NCBI GenBank assembly: GCA_014621425.1
Contig: JAANBB010000015.1
Location: 248,001 to 312,000 of the forward strand
Direction: 5' to 3'
Length of the DNA: 64,000 nucleotides
Source of the DNA: Cylindrodendrum hubeiense
Taxonomy: Eukaryota; Ascomycota; Sordariomycetes; Hypocreales; Nectriaceae
Shown in pieces: positions 49,806 to 60,671 of the stretch. A model generated the notes under the pieces. The model did not search any database. It saw only the letters and a program-made list of their open reading frames with translations, and was not told the origin of the DNA. The first letter of the stretch is position 1. Each line of letters begins with the position of its first letter. Both the position numbers and the translations under genes were made by a program.

Positions 49806-50568
49806 GTTGTATGCTTCTCAACGCAGCAGAAGGGGAGTAGATCGGTGATTGGAGCAACGTGGAGAAGGAAAAGATCCTGGGAGCCGTAATTATCGTGGTG
49901 CTCTCAAGACTTTTATAGGAGCACAAAGATTCCCAGCTCGTTAAAACATCAGACCGAGAGGTTGTATCATTTCCCCATGGGCCCCCGGGTCTGGGGGGTT
50001 TGCGGGGACTGGGGCGGAGACTGGGGCGTTTTTCGGGACAATACTATACGACGGATCTTGCCAGCATTCGGAAGGAAACACACCGCCATGCGAAGATTAA
50101 CCGAAGCCGTATATCCGATGCATGGCATCAACTGGCCATAATTGATTCGGTTGGCCGGTAGCACCCCTCCAAGTGCATTAAGGCTCCTTCGTCGTCTCAG
50201 GCCCCACACTGTCCGGCCTTGGCGTGTTGAAAAGGTGGCTTCTGAGGCAACTTCGGGCTAGATCATCATGGAGCCATTGCCTCCCTGAATTTATCGGATG
50301 ATGACATTCGGAGTGACTTGTGCAACGATGTAATTGACGGAATGGGTACACAGCAGCCTATGCCGAAACTCGGTCTATATTACACCGACGAGCTGTCACG
50401 CTACCCGTGGATGGGAGGCTTTGTCTCGTGCTCAATCGCACGATGCCGTTGCGTTATATTTTACCCTGACTGATGGCTTGATATTTTCCCTCATCTTTCA
50501 TTTGCGTTCGTGAACATTATCCCTTCATCGACTGACCTCCAACGCTCGAACATCCACACTCATATCAC
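49806..50568. promoter_or_regulatory. Bidirectional promoter of sugar permease and rhamnosidase-like gene
   Basis: The two divergent start codons are 763 bp apart. A TATAAAAG element on the minus strand (plus 49910-49917) sits about 105 bp upstream of the permease ATG. A G/C-tract region follows at 49976-50035. Shared operator sites are plausible but not identified. Confidence 0.5.
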
Positions 50569-53124
50569 ATGGATCTCCAAGAAGCAGGACAACAGCCATG
50601 GATCTGGCATCCAGACTGGACGGAGCCAAATTCTGGCTCCGCTGGGAGATTCGTACACTTTAGAAAACGATTTGAGTTGGCCCAAATCCCACCAGCGCCA
50701 GTTCGCATTAACATCACAGCGGACACTCGCTACAAACTCTACATCAATGGACACCTGGTACACTATGGGCCAGTCAAGGGCGATGAATGCCGATGGTTTT
50801 ACGACACTGTTGATATCAATTCATTTCTTCAGGTTGGCACAAATCAAGTTGCTGTACATGTCCTTCGATTTTACGAAGCCACTCTACATGCTCCGTCCTT
50901 CGCCCGTCTACCGTACGGAGGGCTTTACATCCGGGAAATCGATCACAACGACCAGATCCCAATTGGGAGCGATGAAACTTGGGAGACATCGATCGACCAT
51001 TCTACGAAATTGCGCATCGACGAGCCCTATGATGCCTTTCTACACATATTCGAGGAGAGAAATCAGGCAACGGCCGTCGGTATGACCTGGACACAAGCCA
51101 AAAAGCACGACATCATTGAAGGCTGGGGAATCACGGCCCCGTGGAAGTTGCACCCTCGACTCATCCCATTCCATCGCCTCGAGTTTAGGACACTTGACTA
51201 CCTGCACAATGTGAGGAGTGATATAGGCCAGGACACTTGGGCCCGTATTCTTCTCGGCCAATCACAGACATTGCAAGGACTTCGACTCGCGCCAGGAACG
51301 TCGCATCATGTCGAGATCGGGGTTCAGAATCACCTTACAGCGTTGCTGGTGTTCCGCTTTGCAACTCCGGCTGCAGCTGGGAGCACCCTCCGGGTGACAT
51401 ATTCAGAATGCTATGAAGACGAGCCCAGGGTCATACCCTTCAATCGCCGCAAAGGAGATCGCCAAGATTCAACGAAGAAGATTTTTGGACCTTCGGACTA
51501 CTACAAATTCGGAGGTGTCACATCTCCTCTTTTAGAATATCGCGCTAGACGTTCCGACGAGGAGGCATTCCAACCTTTCCATTTTCGTACATTTCGCTAC
51601 ATGGCACTTGATATCGAAGTACACGCAGACGCCGCGTTGGTTTTCAAGGGAATCGACATTACAGAGACGACATATCCTTTGCAAGTCAAAGGTTCATTCG
51701 ACACTAATGAGACGTGGACTAAGGACCTCTGGGACGTCAGCATTCGGACCCTTCAAAATTGTATGCACGATTGCTATGAAGACTGTCCCTTCTACGAACA
51801 GCTACAATATGCCATGGATACCAGAAGTTCATGTCTATTCACATATCTCGCCTCTGGAGATGATCGCTTGGCACGGCAGGCTATCATCCAGTTCCACGAC
51901 TCGTTTCAGCCAGGCGTAGGACTGACTTGTGCTCGGGTTCCTTGCTCGACAATGCAAAGGCAAATTATCCCAGCTTTCTCACTGTACTGGGTTGGCATGG
52001 TGGTCGACCACTACCAATATTTTGCCGATGTACAGTTCACGTGTCAATTTTTGCCTGTCTGCCACGCAGTTCTTCAGACGTTTTCTAATCGCATCGATCC
52101 CACCCTTGGGCTTGTTCGTACATACAAATCTTCTTCATTCTGGTCATTCACTGATTGGACGCGACCCTGGGCGCCTTTGGGCATTCCGCCGGCTGTCACA
52201 CGGACTGGGTTCTCGACCTATCTCAATTGCCTCTATTGCTATACCTTGAGGCTCATGGCAGGAGTCCTCCGACATTTGAAGAGGATAGAGCAGGCGGCCG
52301 ATTACGAATGCAAGGCGAATGCTATAACCCAGGCTATTGTGGATCACTGTTTTGATGGAGAGTTTTTTACAGACGGCCTTGCTGTCGGGTCTAATCCTCA
52401 AGATGACTACAGCCAACATAGTCAGGTTTGGGCTGTCTTATCTGGTGCAGCTGTAGGCAAAACAGCCGAATATATATTGTCCAAATGCTTAGCAAATGGC
52501 GATCCGGCTTCTCAGGCTCCAGTGGAAGCTGACAATCAACAACAGGGAACGTCCAGTATTGATGCCGCTCCTTCTTTCACCGTAGCATCTATTTCCTTTA
52601 CCTTCTACACGCTACGAGCATTTGCAGCTGTTGGAGATAATGTGTACAACGAACATTTCCACGACCTCTGGTCTATTTGGAAGGATCAGATAGCTGCCAA
52701 TCTGTCAACATGGGCCGAAGACAGCGTGTCTGTCCGATCCGACTGCCATGCATGGGGTAGCACCCCGATCTACGAATTCACAACCGAAGTTGCCGGTATC
52801 AAACCGGCCACTCCTGGTTGGGAATCCGTAGATTTCAAACCCCGCACTCAGCTTTTCCCAACTTTGAAAGCCAAAGTACCTTTGAGAGGCCAACAGTCAG
52901 GCATTGCGTATGTGGAGTGGAGCCGAGCAGATGAACATGGTGATCGTCAAGTTACTACTGTCAAATTTGAGTTGAGGAAGGAAAGTGGGGAGCCAATGGT
53001 TGGTATTCCAGTTGTGGTTTCGCTGCCTGGCCAAGAGGAAGTGACCGTGGCTTACATGGACATTCTGACCTATGAAATTTCTGAAGGATCTTTGTCTGGC
53101 ACGAATGGACATTTGAAGGTTTGA
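50569..53124 (+). CDS. Alpha-L-rhamnosidase-like glycoside hydrolase (six-hairpin fold), intracellular
   Basis: One uninterrupted frame of 851 residues. The N-terminal third is beta-rich with an accessory-domain string typical of rhamnosidases (NITADTRYKLYINGHLV). The catalytic (alpha/alpha)6 domain holds DCPFYEQLQYAMDTR (Asp405 to Glu410 region), the place where GH78 enzymes carry the DCPQRDE motif. The end of that domain has CHAWGSTPIYEF (His727), then VAGIKPATPGWESV, the usual C-terminal beta-sandwich entry. No signal peptide is present, so the substrate must be imported, most likely by the divergent permease. The altered acid-motif region leaves the specificity open; rhamnoside is a best guess. 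Exact GH family membership needs comparison. Confidence 0.87.
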   Translation: MDLQEAGQQPWIWHPDWTEPNSGSAGRFVHFRKRFELAQIPPAPVRINITADTRYKLYINGHLVHYGPVKGDECRWFYDTVDINSFLQVGTNQVAVHVLRFYEATLHAPSFARLPYGGLYIREIDHNDQIPIGSDETWETSIDHSTKLRIDEPYDAFLHIFEERNQATAVGMTWTQAKKHDIIEGWGITAPWKLHPRLIPFHRLEFRTLDYLHNVRSDIGQDTWARILLGQSQTLQGLRLAPGTSHHVEIGVQNHLTALLVFRFATPAAAGSTLRVTYSECYEDEPRVIPFNRRKGDRQDSTKKIFGPSDYYKFGGVTSPLLEYRARRSDEEAFQPFHFRTFRYMALDIEVHADAALVFKGIDITETTYPLQVKGSFDTNETWTKDLWDVSIRTLQNCMHDCYEDCPFYEQLQYAMDTRSSCLFTYLASGDDRLARQAIIQFHDSFQPGVGLTCARVPCSTMQRQIIPAFSLYWVGMVVDHYQYFADVQFTCQFLPVCHAVLQTFSNRIDPTLGLVRTYKSSSFWSFTDWTRPWAPLGIPPAVTRTGFSTYLNCLYCYTLRLMAGVLRHLKRIEQAADYECKANAITQAIVDHCFDGEFFTDGLAVGSNPQDDYSQHSQVWAVLSGAAVGKTAEYILSKCLANGDPASQAPVEADNQQQGTSSIDAAPSFTVASISFTFYTLRAFAAVGDNVYNEHFHDLWSIWKDQIAANLSTWAEDSVSVRSDCHAWGSTPIYEFTTEVAGIKPATPGWESVDFKPRTQLFPTLKAKVPLRGQQSGIAYVEWSRADEHGDRQVTTVKFELRKESGEPMVGIPVVVSLPGQEEVTVAYMDILTYEISEGSLSGTNGHLKV

Positions 53125-53273
53125 TAAAATATATTGAAGTTCACTGCTGCATAGTTGTTTGGCTGGAGGACCTCATCATGTAGAGTTGAGTGAATGGATG
53201 ACAGCAGATTTTGCTTTCTATATATACTATCCGGAATACTAGAAGGAGCCCATTGCTTACTTGAATTCTCTTT

Positions 53274-53972
53274 TCGACGGCGGAGATTGGGTAAGATGTT
53301 AAGTGATAGCAATGTTATTCAACAGTGACTTTGGTGGCACAGGCGTGCTACTACTCGCCGCTAAAGAAATCGGTGCGAGTGTTGTTAGCGTCGACTACCG
53401 TCTGGTGCCGGAACACAAGGCCCCCGCCGCTGTCGTAGACAGCCACTCAGGCCTAATCTGGATCTTCAATAACGCGAAAGCTCTCGGGATGACCCTGATA
53501 GGGTATTGGTATGGGGTTCTAGCGTTGGTGGTGGTCTAGGGGTTGGAGAAGCTCTGATGTCGCGAGACCGCAAGCCCGAGGGAGGCACCATGAAACCATT
53601 GATCCTCAGCGGCCCTATGTTTGAAAACAGAGTCGATGATTTGGAAATAAAGACATTCAGCAGCAAAGCTGCCCCTGTTTGGAGCCCCGAATCCAATGAA
53701 ATGGCTTAGAAGGCTTCCTTTAGACAAAACTCTCAAGATAAGATCGCCTACCATGTCCCTGCTCGGGCCACTGACTATCGAGTTTACAGCCTGTCTATTT
53801 AAATTCGGGTGGTTCAGAACTATTCAGGAAGGCATACATGAGATTTTCTGAGAGGCTGTGGAACTGTGGCAGCGATTTTGAGCTACATGTCTGGCTTGGT
53901 GGATTTCACGCTTTTGACTTGGTGGCACCCGAGTCCGCTGTTGCGCAGAAGGCAATCAAGGTCAGAAATTAG
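53274..53972 (+). pseudogene. Dead alpha/beta-hydrolase-3 (HSL-type esterase) gene
   Basis: Recognisable family strings occur in order but in different frames. A damaged oxyanion-hole region lies near 53274-53300. EIGASVVSVDYRLVPEHKAPAA, given here as VVSVDYRLVPEHKAP, lies in the frame of 53303. WGSSVGGGLG, keeping the GxSxG nucleophile motif, lies in a frame shifted near 53500. A stop at 53707 then precedes YHVPARATDYRVY. A further frame carries LHVWLGGFHAFD with the catalytic His, ending at 53972. At least two frameshifts and several stops separate the pieces and the N-terminal part is lost. The order of pieces shows a once-intact gene, downstream of the rhamnosidase-like gene on the same strand. 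Confidence 0.8.
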
Positions 53973-55651
53973 TGGTCACCATCGGTTCTTCTCAGATAAA
54001 TACACTCAAATATGTGACCCTGATCTAAACCGATTAATTCCATCATCGTTATTTACGGACTGTTGCATGTATTTGGATTCACACTGCTATATTCACGCGA
54101 AGCCCACATCCCATGTCTATACACTAACTTTAAATGCCAACATATTTAATAAGAGATTCAATGTCTGTCATTCCATCCGAAGAAATATTGTAAGTTGACT
54201 TTGGCTAAGATAATCTATGCATTGCAAGAGAAGTGATCTTCGGTCGGGCGATGCTGAGTTACGCATTAAACTGCATCATCACGGGCAAGAACAATACTCA
54301 GGGTTTTGGCGTACCGTTGTGAGGAGACTATTAGAGTCGGTGCGATTCTGGCCTGGTTTTGGTAAAGAGATTCTTGAAGCGGACGCGTGTCAGGTAAAGC
54401 TGGAAAAGCTGAATCTGAGCTAGCTCGACCCTAACGAGTTCGTGAGTAAGTTTGAATCACATGAATCCACATGCAACGCTATAATAGCAACTTATCAGTT
54501 TGTGTGCTAGAAAATGGAATATTCTGAGAGGGACCACAACGTCTGGTTCGGCATGAGGGGGTGGTGACAATCAATCGTATCAATTATTCTGATATTAATA
54601 ACATATTGGAGGTGAATAGCAAAGGGGACGAATGGGATGCACGTGAAAATATTTACGATGTTTCATGTTAAATCCCATAATTAATTACTTTCCTACTTTC
54701 AGGTTCGGTTCAATTTCTAATTCACTTCAATTTCTTTTGACTTTGACGCTATAGAGACAATAGCATTTCTATTTGTTTTGTATTTCTTCCATCCGCTGTT
54801 GCGCTTTCTGACCACTTCTACCAAGGTCTAGGGTAGCCACTCGCTCTGGGTGTCCTGCGGACGGCAGTGTTTAAGACGTGCTAACTATTGTAAGCGTGAG
54901 TAATCTAATATTAAACGCTGTGTTTGAAGAGATCTAATATATTGTGAAGAAACTTATACTCGAGGGCCTGCTGTTGTTATAGAGCTTACAACCGCAGTCA
55001 TATCTAACGATCGTGGATAAATATGATATTTATCAACAACCCTAGAACTTAATACTCTTTATACTTACAGGCATCTTTTACTCCTTGCAATAAAACTAAT
55101 ACTGTAGTAGATTTTTATCCACATTCTTTCGATCTTATCCAGCCGCTTGTAGGAGTATAGCTGCTGGCTGGGAACTGCCTGAGTTCTGTTGTAAGAATGA
55201 TATTTCGCGAACTAAATCACATACGTGTTTGGCGCAGATGACGTTTTGTGGAATGTGGAATGCAGATCGCGGAAAAAGCTCAAGATCGGAATGTAAGCGC
55301 CATCCGTCGAATATTAGCCGACAAGTGTGTAGTTGAATTGATAATGTATGCACAAGTTCATAGTAATAACGGGGCTAAGATTATGCAAGGGCTATTAATA
55401 ATGCACATACTTATGCTAAGGGAATAATGTATGATTGCGCATGTACTGGTACATCAGTCCGAAATTGCAGCTTGGACATGTTGGTGATCATTACGTGGCG
55501 CCACAATGAGACCCCTCTTTTCCGCTTGATGACACTTATATAGGCCTGTTCCACACCGAACTGATACTTGCGGGTTGGTTATTCTCCTCAATAGGTTAAT
55601 GTGCCCTTTTCAAAAGTCACTTTGTGCATTCCCCCCAGCTATCTTGCAACC
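53973..55651. other. Intergenic AT-rich region, no gene seen
   Basis: About 1.7 kb of AT-rich sequence. A 68-codon frame at 54217-54423 has no recognisable motif. The last few hundred bases serve as promoter of the next gene. Confidence 0.55.
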
Positions 55652-56922
55652 ATGAAGCCAAAATTTGGCGCATGGTTCCGTGGTCAGCTTGACAAGCACA
55701 AAACCAGAAAGGATGATAAACCTTTCCCTCGTCTCCCTAGCCCCCGACCCAACGTATTGACCCCATCTTCCTCCCAAGAGAATTTGGCACAAGGATGCCT
55801 GTTATTCAAGAGACTTCCATACGAGTTGAGGAGAGAAATACTCATGTTTGCCTTTGGCAATCGCCGCGTACACATGGATCTCTCCTTTGAACATCCATCT
55901 GCTATTTATACTCCAGGCCAGCACTGCACGAGAACAAGCAGCACTGTTAATCCCACTGGCACTTATGGCAGGCGTGAGGAAGTGGACTGTAAACAGCCGA
56001 AATCTTGGCGTTGGTGGGGTGGTGTGTGCAATCGATATTTACCTGACCCTGGGTGGGAAATCCCAGGTCCAATGGGGAGCCAAGGGCCTCCTGGTCCTTG
56101 GGACGACTATTGTCGGTTTGGATGCGTGTTGCACTGTGATCGGTTGCCGGCGGATATCCCTTGGAAGTGTCATATTGGGGCTATGGGCTGGCTATTGAGC
56201 TGTCGACAAGCGTAAGCATTGCTCTCATTCTTCTATCCTTCATGTGGCTAACAAGATGAAGCTACAATGAGGGAATTGAAGTACCCTACAAGACCAACAC
56301 CATTTCTATGTCGAGCGAAGTCATGATCACTCATATTTCTGAGCTTCTGCTGCCTCAGCGACTGGCTACTATGACATCGATCGAGCTCATGTGGCCACTG
56401 AAATGCCATATTCAAGAGGGCCAGAGTCCTGTTTTGAAATCGGATCAACTAGAAGTTGTTTTCACGCTTCTGTCATCCCATTTTACAGGCCTCACACACC
56501 TTTTCATTGTTTTTCAAACAGTAGACGACTTGCGATTTTCTAGGGACTGGCTAGATGCCGAGAGCATTCTTAAGAAGTTTGATCAACTAATTCCGCAGAT
56601 GCAAGGCCTTGTCGAATGTGGCATTGCATTTCCGCTTACGACACTTGAAAAGTTACTCAAAGCTGCCGAAGATGCCCTGAAAGCTCAGCGCCAAGGCCAG
56701 GAGCAGGTTTCATACTATCGATATCTCTGGCGTTTTCTGGACGACGGCGAGCATGTTCTCACAGAACGTCCCAACAACACTTACCCCAATCCACAATCTC
56801 GTTTACTCGAACCAAATGACAAAAGAACTAGTGTGGGATACTGGATCTCGGACAGCCACTATGATGAGGAAACGCTTCCTCTACACATGATATCGTGCTT
56901 CGGCGGAGGTTCCATTCACTAG
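55652..56922 (+). CDS. DUF7730/F-box-like fungal protein of unknown function
   Basis: Two exons, 55652-56211 and 56262-56922, give about 406 residues. The ATG at 55652 is the first in-frame methionine; the frame extends upstream only through a GTG. After a basic, proline-rich N-terminus comes LLFKRLPYELRREILMFAFG, the short LP-x-E-x-R-x-I helix that opens many lineage-expanded fungal proteins (DUF7730, F-box-like). A low-complexity Trp/Gly/Pro segment (GWEIPGPMGSQGPPGPW) follows. The second exon is a soluble helical domain. The splice gives SCRQAYNEGIEV. No catalytic motif is seen. Such proteins may be substrate adaptors, but no function is established here. Confidence 0.75.
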
Positions 56923-57308
56923 AGGCAATGTGTTGGTGCAGTGCATCATGTGACTGCAGAACAGAGGAATTAATAGCAGCATTCAAAAATATCAAGTTTG
57001 AGGTGCATTTATAATAGCAACATAGATCTAATTACTCAAAGATTCCATTCGTATATTCTTCAGGTATTAAACTTCCCAGAATGAACGAAATGGAAAATAT
57101 CCTCAATTGTGCCTCTGAAGGTTTACTACCAAATTGGCCCCTAGATTAGATATCCACATCGCTTTGGGTTTAGGGGGACTTGACGACCCTCCAAGACTGG
57201 CGTGATTCAAGAATAATTGTTGAATCAATTTAAACGCATGAAAATGTAAACATGAGTTCGAATCGCGTTATCCTACATCTATTCTGACCTGTCTCGATAA
57301 TCCCATAC
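56923..57308. other. Convergent intergenic region
   Basis: This is 3' space shared by the DUF7730-like gene (plus) and the LysM gene (minus). No gene is supported. Confidence 0.6.
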
Positions 57309-59651
57309 TTACACCTCAACACAGTATCTGTAATCTGACATAAGAGTTAGTGTACTAATGGTTCCTTTTTTTGGGCGGGGCGGGGGGGATATAACGAGAA
57401 GGGGAATAAATAAGTTGCAAAATTAAACTTACCAGGCCAGAGGTTGTGGCACTCAGGGCCAATAGCGGGGTTCCTAAGCAAGTTTAGTTTCATTATTGGA
57501 TTTGAGTGACGGCGCCACTTTGTGAATACTCACATGGCATAAAACTCGGCAATGGTCAGACCGTTTGCGTCCAAGGCTCCTTGACAAGTCTGGGGTGAGA
57601 CGACTGCATAGTACTTCTTGCAATCCTCTGCCGCACCGTCCTGAAGTGAGGGCTTAAAGTTAAAAAGAGACCTTAGTAAGAGGGGAATGATGGAGCTTAC
57701 TCTGATAGGAAGCGCGGTCGATGACGGTTCGGCAGTTGTAGATGTGGTAGTCGTGGCAGCCGCGATAGTCGAGGAAAGTTGAGTCTCGGTTTCGGGCTCA
57801 CCCGTATACGTGTTGAACTTCCGATATGCGGCCATGCAGTAACTGAGCTCCTCGCTGAATGCACAGTCGGGAGAAGAAGTGTTGAGAGAAGGGTTCCTGG
57901 AAGCGTGTTAAAACAGTCTCGCAATTATCAGCTCGTGGCTTGTTATGGCACTAACCAATTATACAGCTCAGGAAGGGAAATTTCCCACACCTGGGCCAGT
58001 TTCTCACATGCCGACACAGAAGAGCCCCAGCTCATGTCAACCTGCAGCTCTGTGCCATCCAAATAGATGATACAGTCCTTCCTCGTACCATTTGCCCTAG
58101 GCAGATAAGTAGGCAACCCCGTGATAGCAGGTGCAGTGAAGGTGGCCTTAACCAACTCATCGAATGCAACGTCAGCAGTGCTTGTTGTTGGCTCAACATA
58201 GTCAGGGTGACCAGGATACAAGTTGATAGGTCCCACCGGCGAGACGCAGTAGGCCTCTTCGGCGTAAAGGTTGGTGCACTCTGCATTGAGGCCTTGATTC
58301 AGGAACAGGAAGTCCTGAAGTGAGATACCATACCCGAGGATAATCTGGTTGCAGTAGTCGCCAACCTGAACAGAGTAAAATTCGGCACAGTTCCCGTTTG
58401 TGCCGCTGGCGATGTTGGAGGGGACTGGAGCTGCGGTAGGTTCTAGCGTTGGAGTTGTAGTTGTTCGAGTTATGGGCACATAGTCTTCGTCGTCATGAGG
58501 CTCCAGGCAGACGGTATGGCCTACGGATAAGGACATGCGGTTGCAAGACGATCCAAGCACAGGATTCCCTTGCCAAAGCACATAGCGCGTTAGACGTTGG
58601 ACCATTTGACTGTGAATGAGCTAAAAAGAAGAAGACTACTCACAAGTGTACAGCTGCACCATGCTAATATTTGAAGCGACGGCGATGCCCTGGCATGTAT
58701 CGTCGGCTTGGATTGTATAAGTCTTGCATTGGTTCACGATGCATATCTTGTCGCCCGCAGTCGGGAAGCCGGCACAGAATGCCTGTAGATTGTTATCGTA
58801 AAGCATCCAGGCTGTAGCAACGTCCTGGGCCTTGGAGATAGACTGACAAGTGTCGCCGGCCTGGACAGTGTACTCGTCACCCGAGCAATGGAGTGCAGGC
58901 TCGGAAGTAGTTGATGGGCTGTTCGTTATTTTAGTCCAACCCACGTTTCTAGAAGTTGCTTAGGAAAAAGCACATACCTTCCGGTTACAGTGGTTGCCAA
59001 CGCAAAGCCTGTCTTAGAGCAGCTCGAAGTCAGTGTTGAATAATCTGCTTGCAACGCGAATCCGTTTGAGTAGGAGGTGCCGGCCAAAAACTGAAATGGC
59101 TTGATGACACAATTATCGCACATGTCGACGGCGGCGGTGATGATAGCTGTTTAGCTTTTTAGAACACTTTCACACCTATTTCACATCAGAGGGGACGCTT
59201 TCTTACAGGTAGCAGAGCTGCCAGTACCAGAGGCTGTATCGGGAGAGTTCTCAAAGGCCCAGATATTGCACCATCTGTCTCCGTCCTTAATGCAAGTCCG
59301 GGTAAAATGATAATAAATGTCTGTCGCCACAACGGAGACATGAACCGGATCAGCAGCTAGGTCGTATTCGACCAAATCTTCCTCACCACATTCAGTCTTC
59401 AAACTGGTCTCAAAATCAGCCAGCGAAGTGCGGCAACTAGAAGTGCATGCCTCCTCCAGAGAGGCCAGCGGAACAGGGTCTCTCTCGAAGAAGCTAGCTA
59501 CCTGCGAAGGGCAGTCAAGATCGACCACCAAGGCGGCTTGGCAACTAGTCGAGAGAGACTCGGCTGGGAGAGCGTCGGGAGAGATGTACTGCCACGCGAT
59601 AGCTGGCCTCACCATGAGAGCCAGGCTTGAAAGAACGAGTAGCCAATTCAT
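57309..59651 (-). CDS. Secreted multi-LysM protein (chitin-binding, TAL6-type)
   Basis: Eight exons on the minus strand, 59651-59207, 59146-58978, 58918-58644, 58568-57956, 57896-57701, 57640-57534, 57473-57433 and 57334-57309, give about 623 residues. A signal peptide (LLVLSSLALMVRPAIA) opens a Cys-containing N-terminal domain. About five LysM modules follow, recognised by YTVQAGDTCQSISKAQ, YTIQADDTCQGIAVASN with QLYTWNPVLGSSC, YSVQVGDYCNQIILGYG, a weaker one ending LYNWNPSLN, and YYAVVSPQTCQGALDANG with AMNPAIGPEC. Thr/Pro-rich linkers separate them. LysM modules bind chitin oligomers. The gene is divergent from a subgroup C chitinase, an arrangement described for TAL6 and its chitinase partner in Trichoderma. 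Roles in self-protection, host masking or spore development are possible. Confidence 0.9.
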
Positions 59652-60671
59652 GGCAGTTGAAACTTGAATGACAGGCAAAAGAGTGTAGATGTGTATAGAA
59701 AGAAAAAGAAAAAGAAAGGGAACGTGTTTTGGCCAAAAATCGAGGGCAGAATGAAAGAATGCTTCAAGAGGTAGACGGTGGCGGGAACTAGGATCGGATA
59801 TTAGTCAATGTGATAATGTGACAGACAGAGCAATCTGACGATCCATGCGACTTCAGCTTTGGCGCCCAAAGTGCCCATATTTTGAAATTACAGGTAGGTT
59901 GCATGACAGGCTTCAAGGTGGCAAAGCCCGCAATTAGCGCGTGAAGTGATTGCTGGTGCTGGGGGATCAACATGTACAGAGTAAGGATCGGTTGATTTTG
60001 GTCTTGGCGGTTGGTTGTTGGTCGACCATTTTTTGGTCTTGGCGGTTGTTGGTTGAACATTTGCAGCGATCTGAGCCCGGCCCGCCCGAACACCTGCATC
60101 CAGGTCTAGTTAGCCGACAAGTCCCGACATGGGTATTGCACATCCCTGGGTAGCTGGTATTGTAGCTGCTGATTTACTGGATCTACAGTGAATCCATCGG
60201 CTGAAAATACATTTGTATTGTTGTGAGAAAGGGGATTTGTTGTGAAGAATAGTGCTGTGGAGAATAGTATAGTTTTTAGGAAGGGACATTGGGGGGCTGA
60301 AAAGTAACCCGTTTTAACCTCATAGATGCGGCCCGCTCTCGGCTGCGGGAGAGGTTCCTCGGCATCCAGGGGAACCCTGCTTTGTCCAATCATATCGAAC
60401 GACAATCAACTGTGCTCCGGTATTCTCTCCATGGGCTGAGTCCTTAGCTAGATTAGCATCAGCAGGGTTATCGGGGGCCAAGTAACAAGTACAAGTCATT
60501 TTGTTTCTCATCACTTCGCCATGTCTTATAAAGAGGAACATATTGTCCAGTGTTTGGACTGGAACCAGGAAATGGTCCCAAGACCACATTTTCTCCCTTG
60601 TCGCTCTTTTACCAATCTTTTTTGCACCAACCTGACCAAATTGGCCTACTCTAGGCTGTAGCTGGTCAGCC
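59652..60671. promoter_or_regulatory. Bidirectional promoter of the LysM and chitinase genes
   Basis: About 1.02 kb lie between the divergent start codons. It holds a 31-34 bp direct repeat, 59997-60030 and 60031-60061, both opening TTTTGGTCTTGGCGGTTG. Nothing else is assigned. Confidence 0.5.

Noticed and set aside
54217..54423. 68-codon plus-strand frame
   Set aside because: Short, no motif, in an AT-rich gap downstream of a pseudogene.
55601..55651. Extended start of the DUF7730-like protein
   Set aside because: The upstream codon is GTG; the ATG overlapping it at 55599 is out of frame.
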